The notes beneath the pieces were generated by a model. That model did no database searches, was not told where the DNA came from, and saw only the letters and a program-made list of their open reading frames with translations. Source: a virus. Taken from it: a stretch of 32,548 nt of DNA. Position 1 is the first letter of the stretch. Each line of letters starts with the position of its first letter. The translations under genes were made by a program, and so were the position numbers. The stretch lies in the IMG/VR virus record IMGVR_UViG_3300025141_000432, positions 1-32,548 of that record; one strand, written 5' to 3'. This document shows, piece by piece, positions 1-5,017 of this stretch.

Positions 1-138
1 CGATGGGTTGACTTGGTTGGCATTGTTCTCCGTCAAATACCTGGGACCGATGAAGTACAGATTGTTAGGTGGAACCACAGCTACCCTACCATGGGACACA
101 AAAAAAGAAATTTAGAGGTCGTAAGTGAAGGTCGGTGA
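1..138 (+). CDS. Array paralogue, 5'-truncated by window edge
   Basis: The reading frame is open from base 1 and ends with N-L-E-V-V-S-E-G-R then TGA, the array's standard C-terminus. The visible part has the family core (D-L-V-G-I-V-L near the start, V-R-W in the middle). The start codon lies outside the window. The last 14 nt are also the first codons of the next gene. Function unknown; an SH3-like fold is inferred. Confidence 0.75.
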   Translation, partial: RWVDLVGIVLRQIPGTDEVQIVRWNHSYPTMGHKKRNLEVVSEGR

Positions 139-304
139 CTTGGTAACAACAACAACATTCTCCCATGAAGGTAGGGATGAGTATATAGACCTTGGAATCG
201 TCGTTGAAAAACGTGGGTCACAAGTGTGGGTGCGGTGGGTTAGTGATAATCTTCTGCAATGGACTCCCAAGCAATATCTGGAGGTGGTCAGTGAAAGTCG
301 GTGA
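125..304 (+). CDS. Array paralogue (MKVGDLVTTTT), GTG start
   Basis: A 59-codon gene starting at GTG, with the Shine-Dalgarno in 'tagaggtc' inside the preceding gene. The protein reads M-K-V-G-D-L-V at the N-terminus, L-G-I-V-V-E then V-W-V-R-W in the middle, and Y-L-E-V-V-S-E-S-R at the end. It overlaps both neighbours by exactly 14 nt. Of all starts in the frame, only this one preserves the family N-terminus. Function unknown. Confidence 0.8.
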   Translation: MKVGDLVTTTTFSHEGRDEYIDLGIVVEKRGSQVWVRWVSDNLLQWTPKQYLEVVSESR

Positions 305-458
305 TTTGGTAAGAGATAGACGATGTGGAACTCTTTGTGTTGTCAAGGAGATGTACGACCCGGACTTGTGCCCTTATGCTGTCGTTTGGTCATTTTCAGG
401 AAATGAGGAAGTTGAAATAAATGCTTGGCATTTGGAGGTGATAAATGAAAGTCGATGA
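291..458 (+). CDS. Array paralogue (MKVGDLVRDRR), GTG start
   Basis: 55 residues. A longer frame is open upstream, but the GTG preceded by ggaggtg and coding for M-K-V-G-D-L-V is clearly the start. The middle carries G-T-L-C-V-V and A-V-V-W-S-F; the end is H-L-E-V-I-N-E-S-R. It has 14-nt overlaps on both sides, which points to translational coupling. Function unknown. Confidence 0.8.
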   Translation: MKVGDLVRDRRCGTLCVVKEMYDPDLCPYAVVWSFSGNEEVEINAWHLEVINESR

Positions 459-627
459 TTGGGTGCGGTTGAAGCACGTTCGACGCTATGGGATCGTGAT
501 TGAAGTAGACGGACGAGCAGTGCGCGTGTTATGGCAGGGCATGGCATGTGCAATGACTTGGACGCCGGAATGGGATCTGGTTGGAGGGGTTGAGGACGAA
601 CTAGTGAGTTTCAGAGGTAGTAAATGA
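445..627 (+). CDS. Array paralogue (MKVDDWVRLK), ATG start
   Basis: 60 residues with the variant N-terminus M-K-V-D-D-W-V and the family core Y-G-I-V-I-E then V-R-V-L-W. The Shine-Dalgarno is ttggaggtg, inside the previous gene's L-E-V codons. Unlike most members its C-terminus is G-S-K, and it joins the next gene through a 4-nt ATGA overlap, so it ends a run of 14-nt junctions. Function unknown. Confidence 0.8.
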   Translation: MKVDDWVRLKHVRRYGIVIEVDGRAVRVLWQGMACAMTWTPEWDLVGGVEDELVSFRGSK

Positions 628-830
628 ACATCGGTGATTTAGTGAAAATTGCAAGAGCATCCATCGGTGTTCCGAAAGGCAGCATCGGACTTATTGTGGG
701 CACGAGAATATCAAACCCCGATGCTAAGGGTGCAGCATATTTTATTCACGAGGTTCAAATGTGTGGAATGCCCAAACGTCAAGGTGGCAATCGGCAATAC
801 CTCGAAAGGGACTTGGAGCCTGTAAAGTGA
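624..830 (+). CDS. Array paralogue (MNIGDLVKIARAS), ATG start
   Basis: 68 residues. The N-terminus is M-N-I-G-D-L-V. The segment G-V-P-K-G-S-I-G-L-I-V closely matches G-A-P-K-G-S-I-G-L-I-T in the member at 1515-1709, so these two form a subgroup. The Shine-Dalgarno is agaggtag. The C-terminus is L-E-P-V-K and overlaps the next start by 4 nt (GTGA). Function unknown. Confidence 0.8.
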   Translation: MNIGDLVKIARASIGVPKGSIGLIVGTRISNPDAKGAAYFIHEVQMCGMPKRQGGNRQYLERDLEPVK

Positions 831-940
831 AAATGAAAATGAAAACAAGTGAAGTAATATTATTTATTTTATGTCTCGCACTAATGGGGATATCCATATA
901 TGGATTGTGTGTGTTCCCCTGTCATGGAGTGGGTTGGTAA
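827..940 (+). CDS. Small single-span membrane peptide
   Basis: 37 residues from a GTG that overlaps the preceding stop as GTGA. The sequence starts with basic M-K-M-K-M-K-T, continues as a hydrophobic stretch (about residues 10-30, V-I-L-F-I-L-C-L-A-L-M-G-I-S-I-Y) and ends C-V-F-P-C-H-G-V-G-W. It is unrelated to the array proteins around it. It could be a small inner-membrane peptide or an uncleaved signal anchor. It ends two bases before the next ATG. The frame, overlap and composition support a real gene; function unknown. Confidence 0.55.
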   Translation: MKMKMKTSEVILFILCLALMGISIYGLCVFPCHGVGW

Positions 941-941
941 A

Positions 942-1124
942 ATGAAAATCGGTGACTTGGTAAAACGAAAATGGGACAAGACTAGAGCCACAACAGGGCT
1001 TGTCGTCGGGTTCAAGGATTATCGTGGCAGCAACGCTGGTTGGGTTGTAGTGCTGTGGGCCAAGGGGTCAAATAATTATATGTACCACCCAGACAATCTG
1101 GAGGTTCTCAATGAAAGTCGGTGA
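942..1124 (+). CDS. Array paralogue (MKIGDLVKRKWDK), ATG start
   Basis: 60 residues. The frame is open further upstream, but that part runs through the membrane-peptide gene in another frame, so the ATG coding for M-K-I-G-D-L-V is chosen. The core reads T-G-L-V-V-G then W-V-V-V-L-W; the end is N-L-E-V-L-N-E-S-R. The last 14 nt start the next gene. Function unknown. Confidence 0.8.
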   Translation: MKIGDLVKRKWDKTRATTGLVVGFKDYRGSNAGWVVVLWAKGSNNYMYHPDNLEVLNESR

Positions 1125-1281
1125 TTTGGTAACAGTAGCTCCGGCGCGGCGTAGCACATATGTAATCATTGGACGATTAAGCCACGAGGGTGAACGGTTG
1201 TCTCTCTGGCTGCTCCACGATGGGGAAGTGTCCCTTCCGATGACACAGCGGTTTATGGAGATTATCAGTGAAAGCAACTAG
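1111..1281 (+). CDS. Array paralogue (MKVGDLVTVAPARR), ATG start
   Basis: 56 residues. The protein has M-K-V-G-D-L-V, then Y-V-I-I-G-R-L and L-S-L-W-L-L-H-D in place of the usual V-x-W core, and ends M-E-I-I-S-E-S-N. The C-terminus is altered from S-E-S-R because the next gene is the GIY-YIG nuclease, which starts gtgaaagcaactag; the 14-nt overlap is nevertheless kept. Function unknown. Confidence 0.75.
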   Translation: MKVGDLVTVAPARRSTYVIIGRLSHEGERLSLWLLHDGEVSLPMTQRFMEIISESN

Positions 1282-1528
1282 TTGGCACTTTTATGTTCTA
1301 CTCTGCTCGGACGGTTCTTATTATGCTGGCGTGACGACAGATATAGACAGAAGGCTACACGAGCATAACAACACCAAACGCGGTGCGAAATACACCAGAG
1401 CCAGAAGACCAGTTGAATTGATCATCTCAGAAAGATGCCAGACTCGTTCACTAGCTCAGAAAGCTGAGATGTATTTCAAGACGCTCACACGCAGGGAGAA
1501 AGAGGTTGTCATAAGTGAAAATCGGTGA
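1268..1528 (+). CDS. GIY-YIG domain endonuclease (UPF0213/YhbQ-like)
   Basis: 86 residues, GTG start. The sequence has the GIY-YIG signature Y-V-L-L-C-S-D-G-S-Y-Y-A-G-V-T-T-D-I-D-R-R-L-x-E-H-N in residues 9-34, followed by G-A-K-Y-T-R-A-R-R-P-V and a distal E in Q-K-A-E-M-Y-F-K, matching stand-alone single-domain members. The family makes nicks or breaks in DNA with a catalytic Arg and Glu. It sits inside the small-protein array with 14-nt overlaps on both sides, and its own ends copy the array junctions (GTGAAAG start; V-V-I-S-E-N-R end). It could be a domesticated nuclease or a selfish element using the array as a home. Confidence 0.85.
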   Translation: MKATSWHFYVLLCSDGSYYAGVTTDIDRRLHEHNNTKRGAKYTRARRPVELIISERCQTRSLAQKAEMYFKTLTRREKEVVISENR

Positions 1529-1709
1529 TTTGGTAATCACAAAACGTGACAGACTCGGAGCGCCCAAAGGTTCGATTGGCCTGATAACCAATATGCACCG
1601 GGTGAGATATGACAAGGTTCATTCTCTTTGTGAGATTTACTTGTGCGAAGGTGGGAGACAAATAAGAGTTACTGATGAAAATCTGGAGGTTATAAGTGAA
1701 AGTCGGTGA
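1515..1709 (+). CDS. Array paralogue (MKIGDLVITKRDRLG), GTG start
   Basis: 64 residues. M-K-I-G-D-L-V at the N-terminus, G-A-P-K-G-S-I-G-L-I-T in the middle (shared with the 624-830 gene), and N-L-E-V-I-S-E-S-R at the end. The Shine-Dalgarno agaggttg lies inside the GIY-YIG gene's last codons. The overlaps are 14 nt on both sides. Function unknown. Confidence 0.8.
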   Translation: MKIGDLVITKRDRLGAPKGSIGLITNMHRVRYDKVHSLCEIYLCEGGRQIRVTDENLEVISESR

Positions 1710-1926
1710 TTTAATCATCTGGAAAAAGAAGGATGGCTTTTACGGAAAAGCAAAGGGCGATATGGTTTTGGTTGTACAAGATATGCCGCCGCGACCTGAT
1801 GTCGATGTCAGATACGTAAAGCTCCTCCCCCTGAACCACAAAGTAGAATTTGCGTGTGATAACTTTGCTGTACCTAAAGACTTTTATAAAGTTTCAAGAA
1901 CAAAAGTAAAAATATGTAAAGCATAG
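1696..1926 (+). CDS. Array paralogue (MKVGDLIIWKKKDG), GTG start
   Basis: 76 residues, a longer member. The N-terminal M-K-V-G-D-L-I-I and G-D-M-V-L-V-V follow the family. The C-terminus departs from it: F-Y-K-V-S-R-T-K-V-K-I-C-K-A, basic and without the S-E-S-R junction. The next gene is not a paralogue and is separated by a short gap. Function unknown. Confidence 0.8.
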   Translation: MKVGDLIIWKKKDGFYGKAKGDMVLVVQDMPPRPDVDVRYVKLLPLNHKVEFACDNFAVPKDFYKVSRTKVKICKA

Positions 1927-1934
1927 GAGCTATG

Positions 1935-2159
1935 ATGAAAACAGAAAATTTATTGTTATCCAAAATGAAAAAAACATTTGACAAACATGATATAGAAATA
2001 GTAAAATTGAATGAGGAAGAGGAGACTATCTCTGTCGATGGAAAAAAAATAGAGCTATGGTGGATGCCACACTCCTCAGAACTAGCAGAAGATTTGGTTG
2101 AAGTGTTGATTGAAGATTGCAAAACAGAAATTAAAAAAACTTTGGCAGGTGACAAGTGA
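1935..2159 (+). CDS. Small acidic/lysine-rich protein, unknown
   Basis: 74 residues, not related to the array family. A Shine-Dalgarno aggagct precedes two adjacent ATG codons; the second (1935) has the better spacing. The protein is charged: M-K-T-E-N-L-L-L-S-K-M-K-K-T-F near the start, V-K-L-N-E-E-E-E-T-I-S in the middle, and a probable C-terminal helix with D-L-V-E-V-L-I-E-D-C-K. Its stop overlaps the next start by 4 nt. No function recognised. Confidence 0.65.
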   Translation: MKTENLLLSKMKKTFDKHDIEIVKLNEEEETISVDGKKIELWWMPHSSELAEDLVEVLIEDCKTEIKKTLAGDK

Positions 2160-2329
2160 AAGAAGGCGATAAAGTAAAGTTTACTCTATGTGACAAAGAG
2201 TATACTGGTTCAATTTTAAAAATCCATAGAAAAGAAGGTTGGAAAGGGTATGTCAATGTCATGCTAGAAGACAAAGACAAGATTGAAATACCAGCAACCT
2301 ACTTGGAGGTTATCAGTGAAAGTCGGTGA
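2156..2329 (+). CDS. Array paralogue (MKEGDKVKFTLCD), GTG start
   Basis: 57 residues. A divergent N-terminus (M-K-E-G-D-K-V-K-F) keeps the G-D-x-V pattern, and the C-terminus has the full Y-L-E-V-I-S-E-S-R. The middle has Y-T-G-S-I-L-K-I and V-N-V-M-L-E. It overlaps the upstream gene by 4 nt and the downstream one by 14 nt. Function unknown. Confidence 0.75.
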   Translation: MKEGDKVKFTLCDKEYTGSILKIHRKEGWKGYVNVMLEDKDKIEIPATYLEVISESR

Positions 2330-2510
2330 CTTGGTAAGGCACAATCGCCCCACTACTCGCGATGAGAACAAGGTATTCTTAGTCTTGGAAGTATCTGACC
2401 GAGGACTAGAATCTCCAAACTGGTGGGCGCGATTAGAGGGTGATTGGAAGGGGGCCATGGCTGGATGGTCTTCTACTAGAGACTTGGAGTTGGTAAGTGA
2501 AAGTCGGTGA
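2316..2510 (+). CDS. Array paralogue (MKVGDLVRHNRPTT), GTG start
   Basis: 64 residues. GTG start preceded by ttggaggtta. The core reads K-V-F-L-V-L-E-V then W-W-A-R-L; the end is D-L-E-L-V-S-E-S-R. It is rich in Trp (four residues), in keeping with a compact beta fold. There are 14-nt overlaps on both sides. Function unknown. Confidence 0.8.
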   Translation: MKVGDLVRHNRPTTRDENKVFLVLEVSDRGLESPNWWARLEGDWKGAMAGWSSTRDLELVSESR

Positions 2511-2685
2511 TTTAGTGCGCTTTGTCAGAGGAAACTTGGCCAAGTTTCCAGGAAACTTGGATAGGGTGTGTGGTGTTGTAATGAAGGACGCACACCCAGA
2601 CCAAACAGGCATACGCGTGATGTTCCCTGATTGCCCTAGAGTCATCCATCGTGATTTTTTGGAGGTCATCAGTGAAAGTCGGTGA
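2497..2685 (+). CDS. Array paralogue (MKVGDLVRFVRGN), GTG start
   Basis: 62 residues, M-K-V-G-D-L-V at the start and F-L-E-V-I-S-E-S-R at the end, with C-G-V-V-M-K and I-R-V-M-F in the core. Residues 12-22 (G-N-L-A-K-F-P-G-N-L-D) are encoded by a perfect 20-bp palindrome plus a third half-site, see 2530-2560. There are 14-nt overlaps on both sides. Function unknown. Confidence 0.8.
   Translation: MKVGDLVRFVRGNLAKFPGNLDRVCGVVMKDAHPDQTGIRVMFPDCPRVIHRDFLEVISESR
2530..2560. repeat. 20-bp perfect palindrome plus third direct half-site
   Basis: GGAAACTTGG at 2530-2539 is followed directly by its reverse complement CCAAGTTTCC at 2540-2549, and GGAAACTTGG recurs at 2551-2560 after one base. The element lies inside a coding sequence. 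It could be an operator for a dimeric protein or a compact hairpin; the sequence alone does not decide. Confidence 0.8.
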
Positions 2686-2842
2686 CTTGGTAAAAGATAA
2701 GCTATGGGGAGAGTTGGGCATAGTAGTATGTGTGCCTCCAAAGCCATCTATGATAGAAGTTTTCTGGTCTGGAGAAAACCCCAGAAGACAAAAGCATCTC
2801 TTGGGAGATTTAGAAGTGTTGGACAAAAAGGTTGACACCTAG
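2672..2842 (+). CDS. Array paralogue (MKVGDLVKDKLWG), GTG start
   Basis: 56 residues; GTG start preceded by ttggaggtc. The core is L-G-I-V-V-C-V then I-E-V-F-W-S-G; the C-terminus is D-L-E-V-L-D-K-K-V-D-T, without S-E-S-R. It ends a run of coupled genes: a promoter-like sequence and a tRNA fragment follow. The -35 box of that promoter overlaps its last codons. Function unknown. Confidence 0.8.
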   Translation: MKVGDLVKDKLWGELGIVVCVPPKPSMIEVFWSGENPRRQKHLLGDLEVLDKKVDT

Positions 2843-2860
2843 CGCCAGATGGAGTAGAAT
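2832..2860 (+). promoter_or_regulatory. Near-consensus sigma70 promoter before the tRNA fragment
   Basis: TTGACA at 2832-2837, a 17-nt spacer and TAGAAT at 2855-2860. The expected transcription start is near 2867, about 13 nt upstream of the tRNA-like 5' end. It would drive the tRNA-like RNA and possibly the genes from 3002 onward. Confidence 0.6.
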
Positions 2861-2879
2861 TGTCTCAAATGAAGTTACC

Positions 2880-2911
2880 CCGCTCGTAGCTCAGTTGGAT
2901 AGAGCAACGGC
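2880..2911 (+). pseudogene. 5' half of a tRNA gene (tRNA-Arg-like), 3' half missing
   Basis: The segment holds a possible acceptor 5' strand (ccgctcg), T8-A9, a D-arm with paired gctc/gagc around cagttggata, and the 5' anticodon-stem strand acggc, all with canonical spacing. It resembles the 5' half of bacterial tRNA-Arg genes. After 2911 neither the matching 3' anticodon strand nor a T-arm (ggttcgaatcc type) appears before the next gene. It is therefore a truncated tRNA, a recombination or attachment relic, or a tRNA-derived small RNA. The tRNA-Arg identity is a recollection-based guess; the half structure is visible. Confidence 0.6.
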
Positions 2912-3001
2912 AATTGAGAACAAGGAGTGAGGCGATATTACAGAGTTGGTTGGAGAATAGAATGAAAACAACTATTTACTGTAGTTATTAGGAGAACTAA
3001 A

Positions 3002-3211
3002 ATGAAAATCACAAAAACACAACTTAAGCAGATTGTTAAAGAAGAGTTGGAGACTGTTTTAAACGATCCTCGTACTGACGAACTCAAAGCCGCTTTAGAA
3101 GTATCGTATAATACAAACCTCGATCCACAAGAAGCAGCGGCTGATATATTAACAGTGGTTGAGGAGTTCCTGTCTGCCAAGCTCGGTATGCCCATAGAAT
3201 TGAGATATTAG
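3002..3211 (+). CDS. Small protein with MKITKTQLKQIVKEEL N-terminus, unknown
   Basis: 69 residues with a good Shine-Dalgarno (ttaggagaac). The N-terminal basic/amphipathic helix M-K-I-T-K-T-Q-L-K-Q-I-V-K-E-E-L is of a kind I recall at the N-termini of many unrelated marine-phage proteins. The rest is a predicted alpha-helical domain (V-V-E-E-F-L-S-A-K-L-G). It is not an array paralogue although it lies among them. It may be a virion-targeted protein (compare the tag in the 5326-11527 group), but nothing in the rest identifies a function. Confidence 0.7.
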   Translation: MKITKTQLKQIVKEELETVLNDPRTDELKAALEVSYNTNLDPQEAAADILTVVEEFLSAKLGMPIELRY

Positions 3212-3223
3212 AACAGAGGCTAA

Positions 3224-3394
3224 ATGAAAGTCGGTGACTTGGTGAAACATAAAGGGCAACCACAGTTAGGCGTGGTCCTAAAGCTGGAAGGCCCACTAAA
3301 ACAACGGGTGGTCTTTGCATGGCTTCATCGCTTGGAACCTGGCATGACCTGGACACACATCGCAAACCTGGAGGTGGTCAGTGAAAGTCGGTGA
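3224..3394 (+). CDS. Array paralogue (MKVGDLVKHKGQP), ATG start
   Basis: 56 residues: M-K-V-G-D-L-V, then L-G-V-V-L-K-L and V-V-F-A-W-L, ending N-L-E-V-V-S-E-S-R. It resumes the array after the promoter/tRNA-fragment gap. The start is preceded by agaggctaa. It has a 14-nt overlap with the next gene. Function unknown. Confidence 0.8.
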   Translation: MKVGDLVKHKGQPQLGVVLKLEGPLKQRVVFAWLHRLEPGMTWTHIANLEVVSESR

Positions 3395-3590
3395 TTTGAT
3401 ACAGCTATCAGCATATGGTAAAAAACTAGAATACTATAAGACCACTGCAATCTGGCCTGATGGCGTGGGGGTACTAGTCAAAGTTAGTCCCCCCCACTAC
3501 ACTGCACTTTGGAAAGGTGGGAGATTGAAAGAGAGCCACATCCGCAAAGATATTAAGTTGGTAAAAACCAAAAAGGAAAATCAAAAATGA
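3381..3590 (+). CDS. Array paralogue (MKVGDLIQLSAYGK), GTG start
   Basis: 69 residues. M-K-V-G-D-L-I at the start, G-V-G-V-L-V-K-V and Y-T-A-L-W-K-G in the core, and a basic C-terminus ending K-T-K-K-E-N-Q-K in place of S-E-S-R. Start preceded by ctggaggtg. It joins the next gene by a 4-nt ATGA overlap. Function unknown. Confidence 0.8.
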   Translation: MKVGDLIQLSAYGKKLEYYKTTAIWPDGVGVLVKVSPPHYTALWKGGRLKESHIRKDIKLVKTKKENQK

Positions 3591-3781
3591 AAACTGGCGA
3601 CGTCGTAGAGGTGATGGAAAGTAAAAACTTCTTTCGTTCTCGACCAAAAACACAAGGTGTGATAATAGAAGAAGATATGCACAACAATCCTTGGGTAGAT
3701 AACTGGTTCAAGTGGCACAAAGTAAAAATAGAAAAAGAAATTATTGTCGTGCAAGAAAATAAGTTGAGATTAAAAAAATGA
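3587..3781 (+). CDS. Array paralogue (MKTGDVVEVMESK), ATG start
   Basis: 64 residues, a divergent member with M-K-T-G-D-V-V, a core T-Q-G-V-I-I-E-E then W-F-K-W-H-K-V-K-I, and a basic end N-K-L-R-L-K-K. It overlaps both neighbours by 4 nt, leading directly into the nuclease-like gene. Function unknown. Confidence 0.7.
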   Translation: MKTGDVVEVMESKNFFRSRPKTQGVIIEEDMHNNPWVDNWFKWHKVKIEKEIIVVQENKLRLKK

Positions 3782-4278
3782 TAAACACAGAAATCAAACT
3801 TAATGAAGTCGAACAAAACATATGCAAAGCTATAGCCAAATTGCGTTTCAACAACAACAGAAAAAGCAATGTTAAAAATAGCAAAATAGGAAAGCAAAGC
3901 AACCGATTTACAGACCTTGAAGGATTCGGGGCAGAGTTTGCATTTTGTAAATTACACAACGTCTTTCCAGACTTTTCCATACAACCAAGATCAGCGCAGG
4001 ACGATCAAGGCGATGCCCTCTTGCCAACTGGGCAAAGCGTCGATGTTAAAACCACAAAATACCCAACGGGAAAACTATTAGCAGTGCCATGGAAAAAGGA
4101 TAACGTGGACCTATACGCTTTAATGGTTGGCCAATTTCCCACATATATATTTAAAGGTTTTATGATACAAGATGAGCTTCTAAAAGAAGAAAGAATCGGA
4201 TCCTTGGGATATGGTGAAACCTACATCGCTCGACAATCCGAGCTTTTAGAATTGGAGTCCATTAATGCAGGTGGGTGA
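3778..4278 (+). CDS. PD-(D/E)XK-like nuclease, predicted
   Basis: 166 residues. The middle has G-F-G-A-E-F-A-F (acidic residue on a helix), then G-D-A-L-L-P-T-G-Q-S-V-D-V-K-T-T, giving the E...D-x-K arrangement of PD-(D/E)XK nucleases. I recall similar proteins in other marine phages, usually annotated as hypothetical. It sits in the small-protein array, with a 4-nt overlap upstream and the array's exact 14-nt overlap downstream. Possible roles are host-DNA degradation or recombination; the substrate is not deducible. A resolvase-like or restriction-like fold is an alternative. Confidence 0.6.
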   Translation: MINTEIKLNEVEQNICKAIAKLRFNNNRKSNVKNSKIGKQSNRFTDLEGFGAEFAFCKLHNVFPDFSIQPRSAQDDQGDALLPTGQSVDVKTTKYPTGKLLAVPWKKDNVDLYALMVGQFPTYIFKGFMIQDELLKEERIGSLGYGETYIARQSELLELESINAGG

Positions 4279-4474
4279 CTTAGTAAAATACAGATTAGAG
4301 CCGCATTGTATGGGGATTGTTACCAAAATGTGGGATGAAAGCAAGCATAGGGCGCGGGAGACACTATATAGTGTAATATGGTTCTCAAAGACAGAGAGAA
4401 AGATCAGCGAACCATATCTAAATAAAAAAGGAGACTTAAATCTTGTTTCAAGTAGGCGACCTAGTAAAATATAA
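4265..4474 (+). CDS. Array paralogue (MQVGDLVKYRLEP), ATG start
   Basis: 69 residues beginning M-Q-V-G-D-L-V-K-Y, with M-G-I-V-T-K-M and Y-S-V-I-W-F in the core, and ending L-V-S-S-R-R-P-S-K-I, a variant of the L-E-V-S-E-S-R end. It overlaps the nuclease gene by 14 nt and the last array gene by 32 nt. Function unknown. Confidence 0.75.
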   Translation: MQVGDLVKYRLEPHCMGIVTKMWDESKHRARETLYSVIWFSKTERKISEPYLNKKGDLNLVSSRRPSKI

Positions 4475-4646
4475 TATTAAAAATAAATGGTACGGAGTTA
4501 GGACCACAAATCTAAAAAAAGAAGGGCTTGGTGTGATTACAGAAATAGTTAAAGCTGGAAATGGATCCACGATTCATGTACACTGGAATGATGGCGACAA
4601 GAATATTTACCTTGAAGAAGAATTAGTGTCTCCAATCACCAGTTAA
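4443..4646 (+). CDS. Last array paralogue (MFQVGDLVKYNIK), TTG start
   Basis: 67 residues. TTG start preceded by aggagacttaaatc. The N-terminus M-F-Q-V-G-D-L-V-K-Y resembles the preceding gene, suggesting a recent duplication. The core is G-L-G-V-I-T-E-I then I-H-V-H-W-N-D-G; it ends E-L-V-S-P-I-T-S. It is the last + strand gene: its stop is 4 nt from the stop of the first - strand gene. Function unknown. Confidence 0.75.
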   Translation: MFQVGDLVKYNIKNKWYGVRTTNLKKEGLGVITEIVKAGNGSTIHVHWNDGDKNIYLEEELVSPITS

Positions 4647-4650
4647 AAAA

Positions 4651-4812
4651 TTATTCTAAATTCTCAAGATGTTCTAATATGATCTCTAGCACATGCAGCT
4701 GGCCCTCATAATATTTATAGTCTAGTTCCTTAGAAGAGCCGGCCATCCTTTCCTCTGCCTCTGCCAACCTCCTTTCAACCACCTTATGTAATTCTTCGAT
4801 AGACACACTCAC
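4651..4812 (-). CDS. Small acidic helical protein, unknown
   Basis: 53 residues from a GTG start preceded by ggaggtgtctag. The protein is almost all predicted helix and charged: V-E-R-R-L-A-E-A-E-E-R-M then Y-K-Y-Y-E-G-Q-L-H-V-L-E-I-I-L-E-H-L-E. The Shine-Dalgarno, the heptad-like spacing and the compact convergent junction support a real gene. Possibly a coiled-coil adaptor; function unknown. Confidence 0.55.
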   Translation of the reverse strand: MSVSIEELHKVVERRLAEAEERMAGSSKELDYKYYEGQLHVLEIILEHLENLE

Positions 4813-4837
4813 CTAGACACCTCCAATTCATTATTTC

Positions 4838-4865
4838 CATATATAGTGATATAAGAATGTTTCAA
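4838..4865 (-). promoter_or_regulatory. Possible sigma70 promoter for the 4651-4812 gene
   Basis: On the - strand TTGAAA (4860-4865), a 16-nt spacer and TATATG (4838-4843). The -10 is weak and the spacer a little short, so this is tentative. Confidence 0.3.
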
Positions 4866-5017
4866 CCTTGGTCCATGGGCTTTTTGTGATACTTTTTACT
4901 GGGGGTGGATCCCCGGGGGCCGCCACCTCTGTTGCCCCACTTAATTAACTTACCATTTCCAGTGGAAATCTTTTTGGTATTATTACCATACCTTTTGCCC
5001 CTCTTTGTCTTTGTCAT
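4862..5017 (-). CDS. Small Gly/Lys/Thr-rich basic protein
   Basis: 51 residues starting M-T-K-T-K-R-G-K-R-Y-G-N-N-T-K-K and ending K-K-Y-H-K-K-P-M-D-Q-G. The ATG at 5017 is preceded by gctggagggctactgg, and it overlaps the upstream membrane-peptide stop as ATGA; a longer frame exists upstream but lacks support. It is highly basic and low in hydrophobics, so it may bind nucleic acid or be a DNA-condensing virion peptide. Function unknown. Confidence 0.55.
   Translation of the reverse strand: MTKTKRGKRYGNNTKKISTGNGKLIKWGNRGGGPRGSTPSKKYHKKPMDQG

Larger units (their letters stand above)
1..4646 (+). repeat. Tandem array of overlapping small MKVGDLV-type paralogues
   Basis: About 18 genes of 55-76 codons lie head to tail. 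Their shared pattern is M-K-[VI]-G-D-L-[VI] at the start, a central G-[VIL]-[VI] then V-x-W, and L-E-V-x-S-E-S-R at the end. At 12 junctions the overlap is exactly 14 nt: 125-138, 291-304, 445-458, 1111-1124, 1268-1281, 1515-1528, 1696-1709, 2316-2329, 2497-2510, 2672-2685, 3381-3394 and 4265-4278. At typical junctions the codons for L-E-V (ttggaggtt) contain the Shine-Dalgarno of the next gene; S-E-S-R-stop is the next gene's (g/a)tgaaagtcggtga read in another frame. The hydrophobic/Gly/Trp pattern and the size suggest an SH3-like small beta-barrel (Tudor/KOW-like); that is inference. Function is unknown. Confidence 0.9.

Noticed and set aside
2962-2991. Nine-codon reading frame M-K-T-T-I-Y-C-S-Y with a Shine-Dalgarno-like ggag, a possible leader peptide
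   Set aside because: Too short to support, and no attenuator structure was seen between it and the gene at 3002.
2880-3001. A complete tRNA gene, or one split by an intron
   Set aside because: No 3' anticodon strand, T-arm or acceptor 3' strand was found downstream before or within the next genes.
1-4646. Regularly spaced repeats that could suggest a CRISPR array
   Set aside because: The repeats are gene starts about 170-210 nt apart within open reading frames, far from CRISPR spacing, and the intervals are coding.
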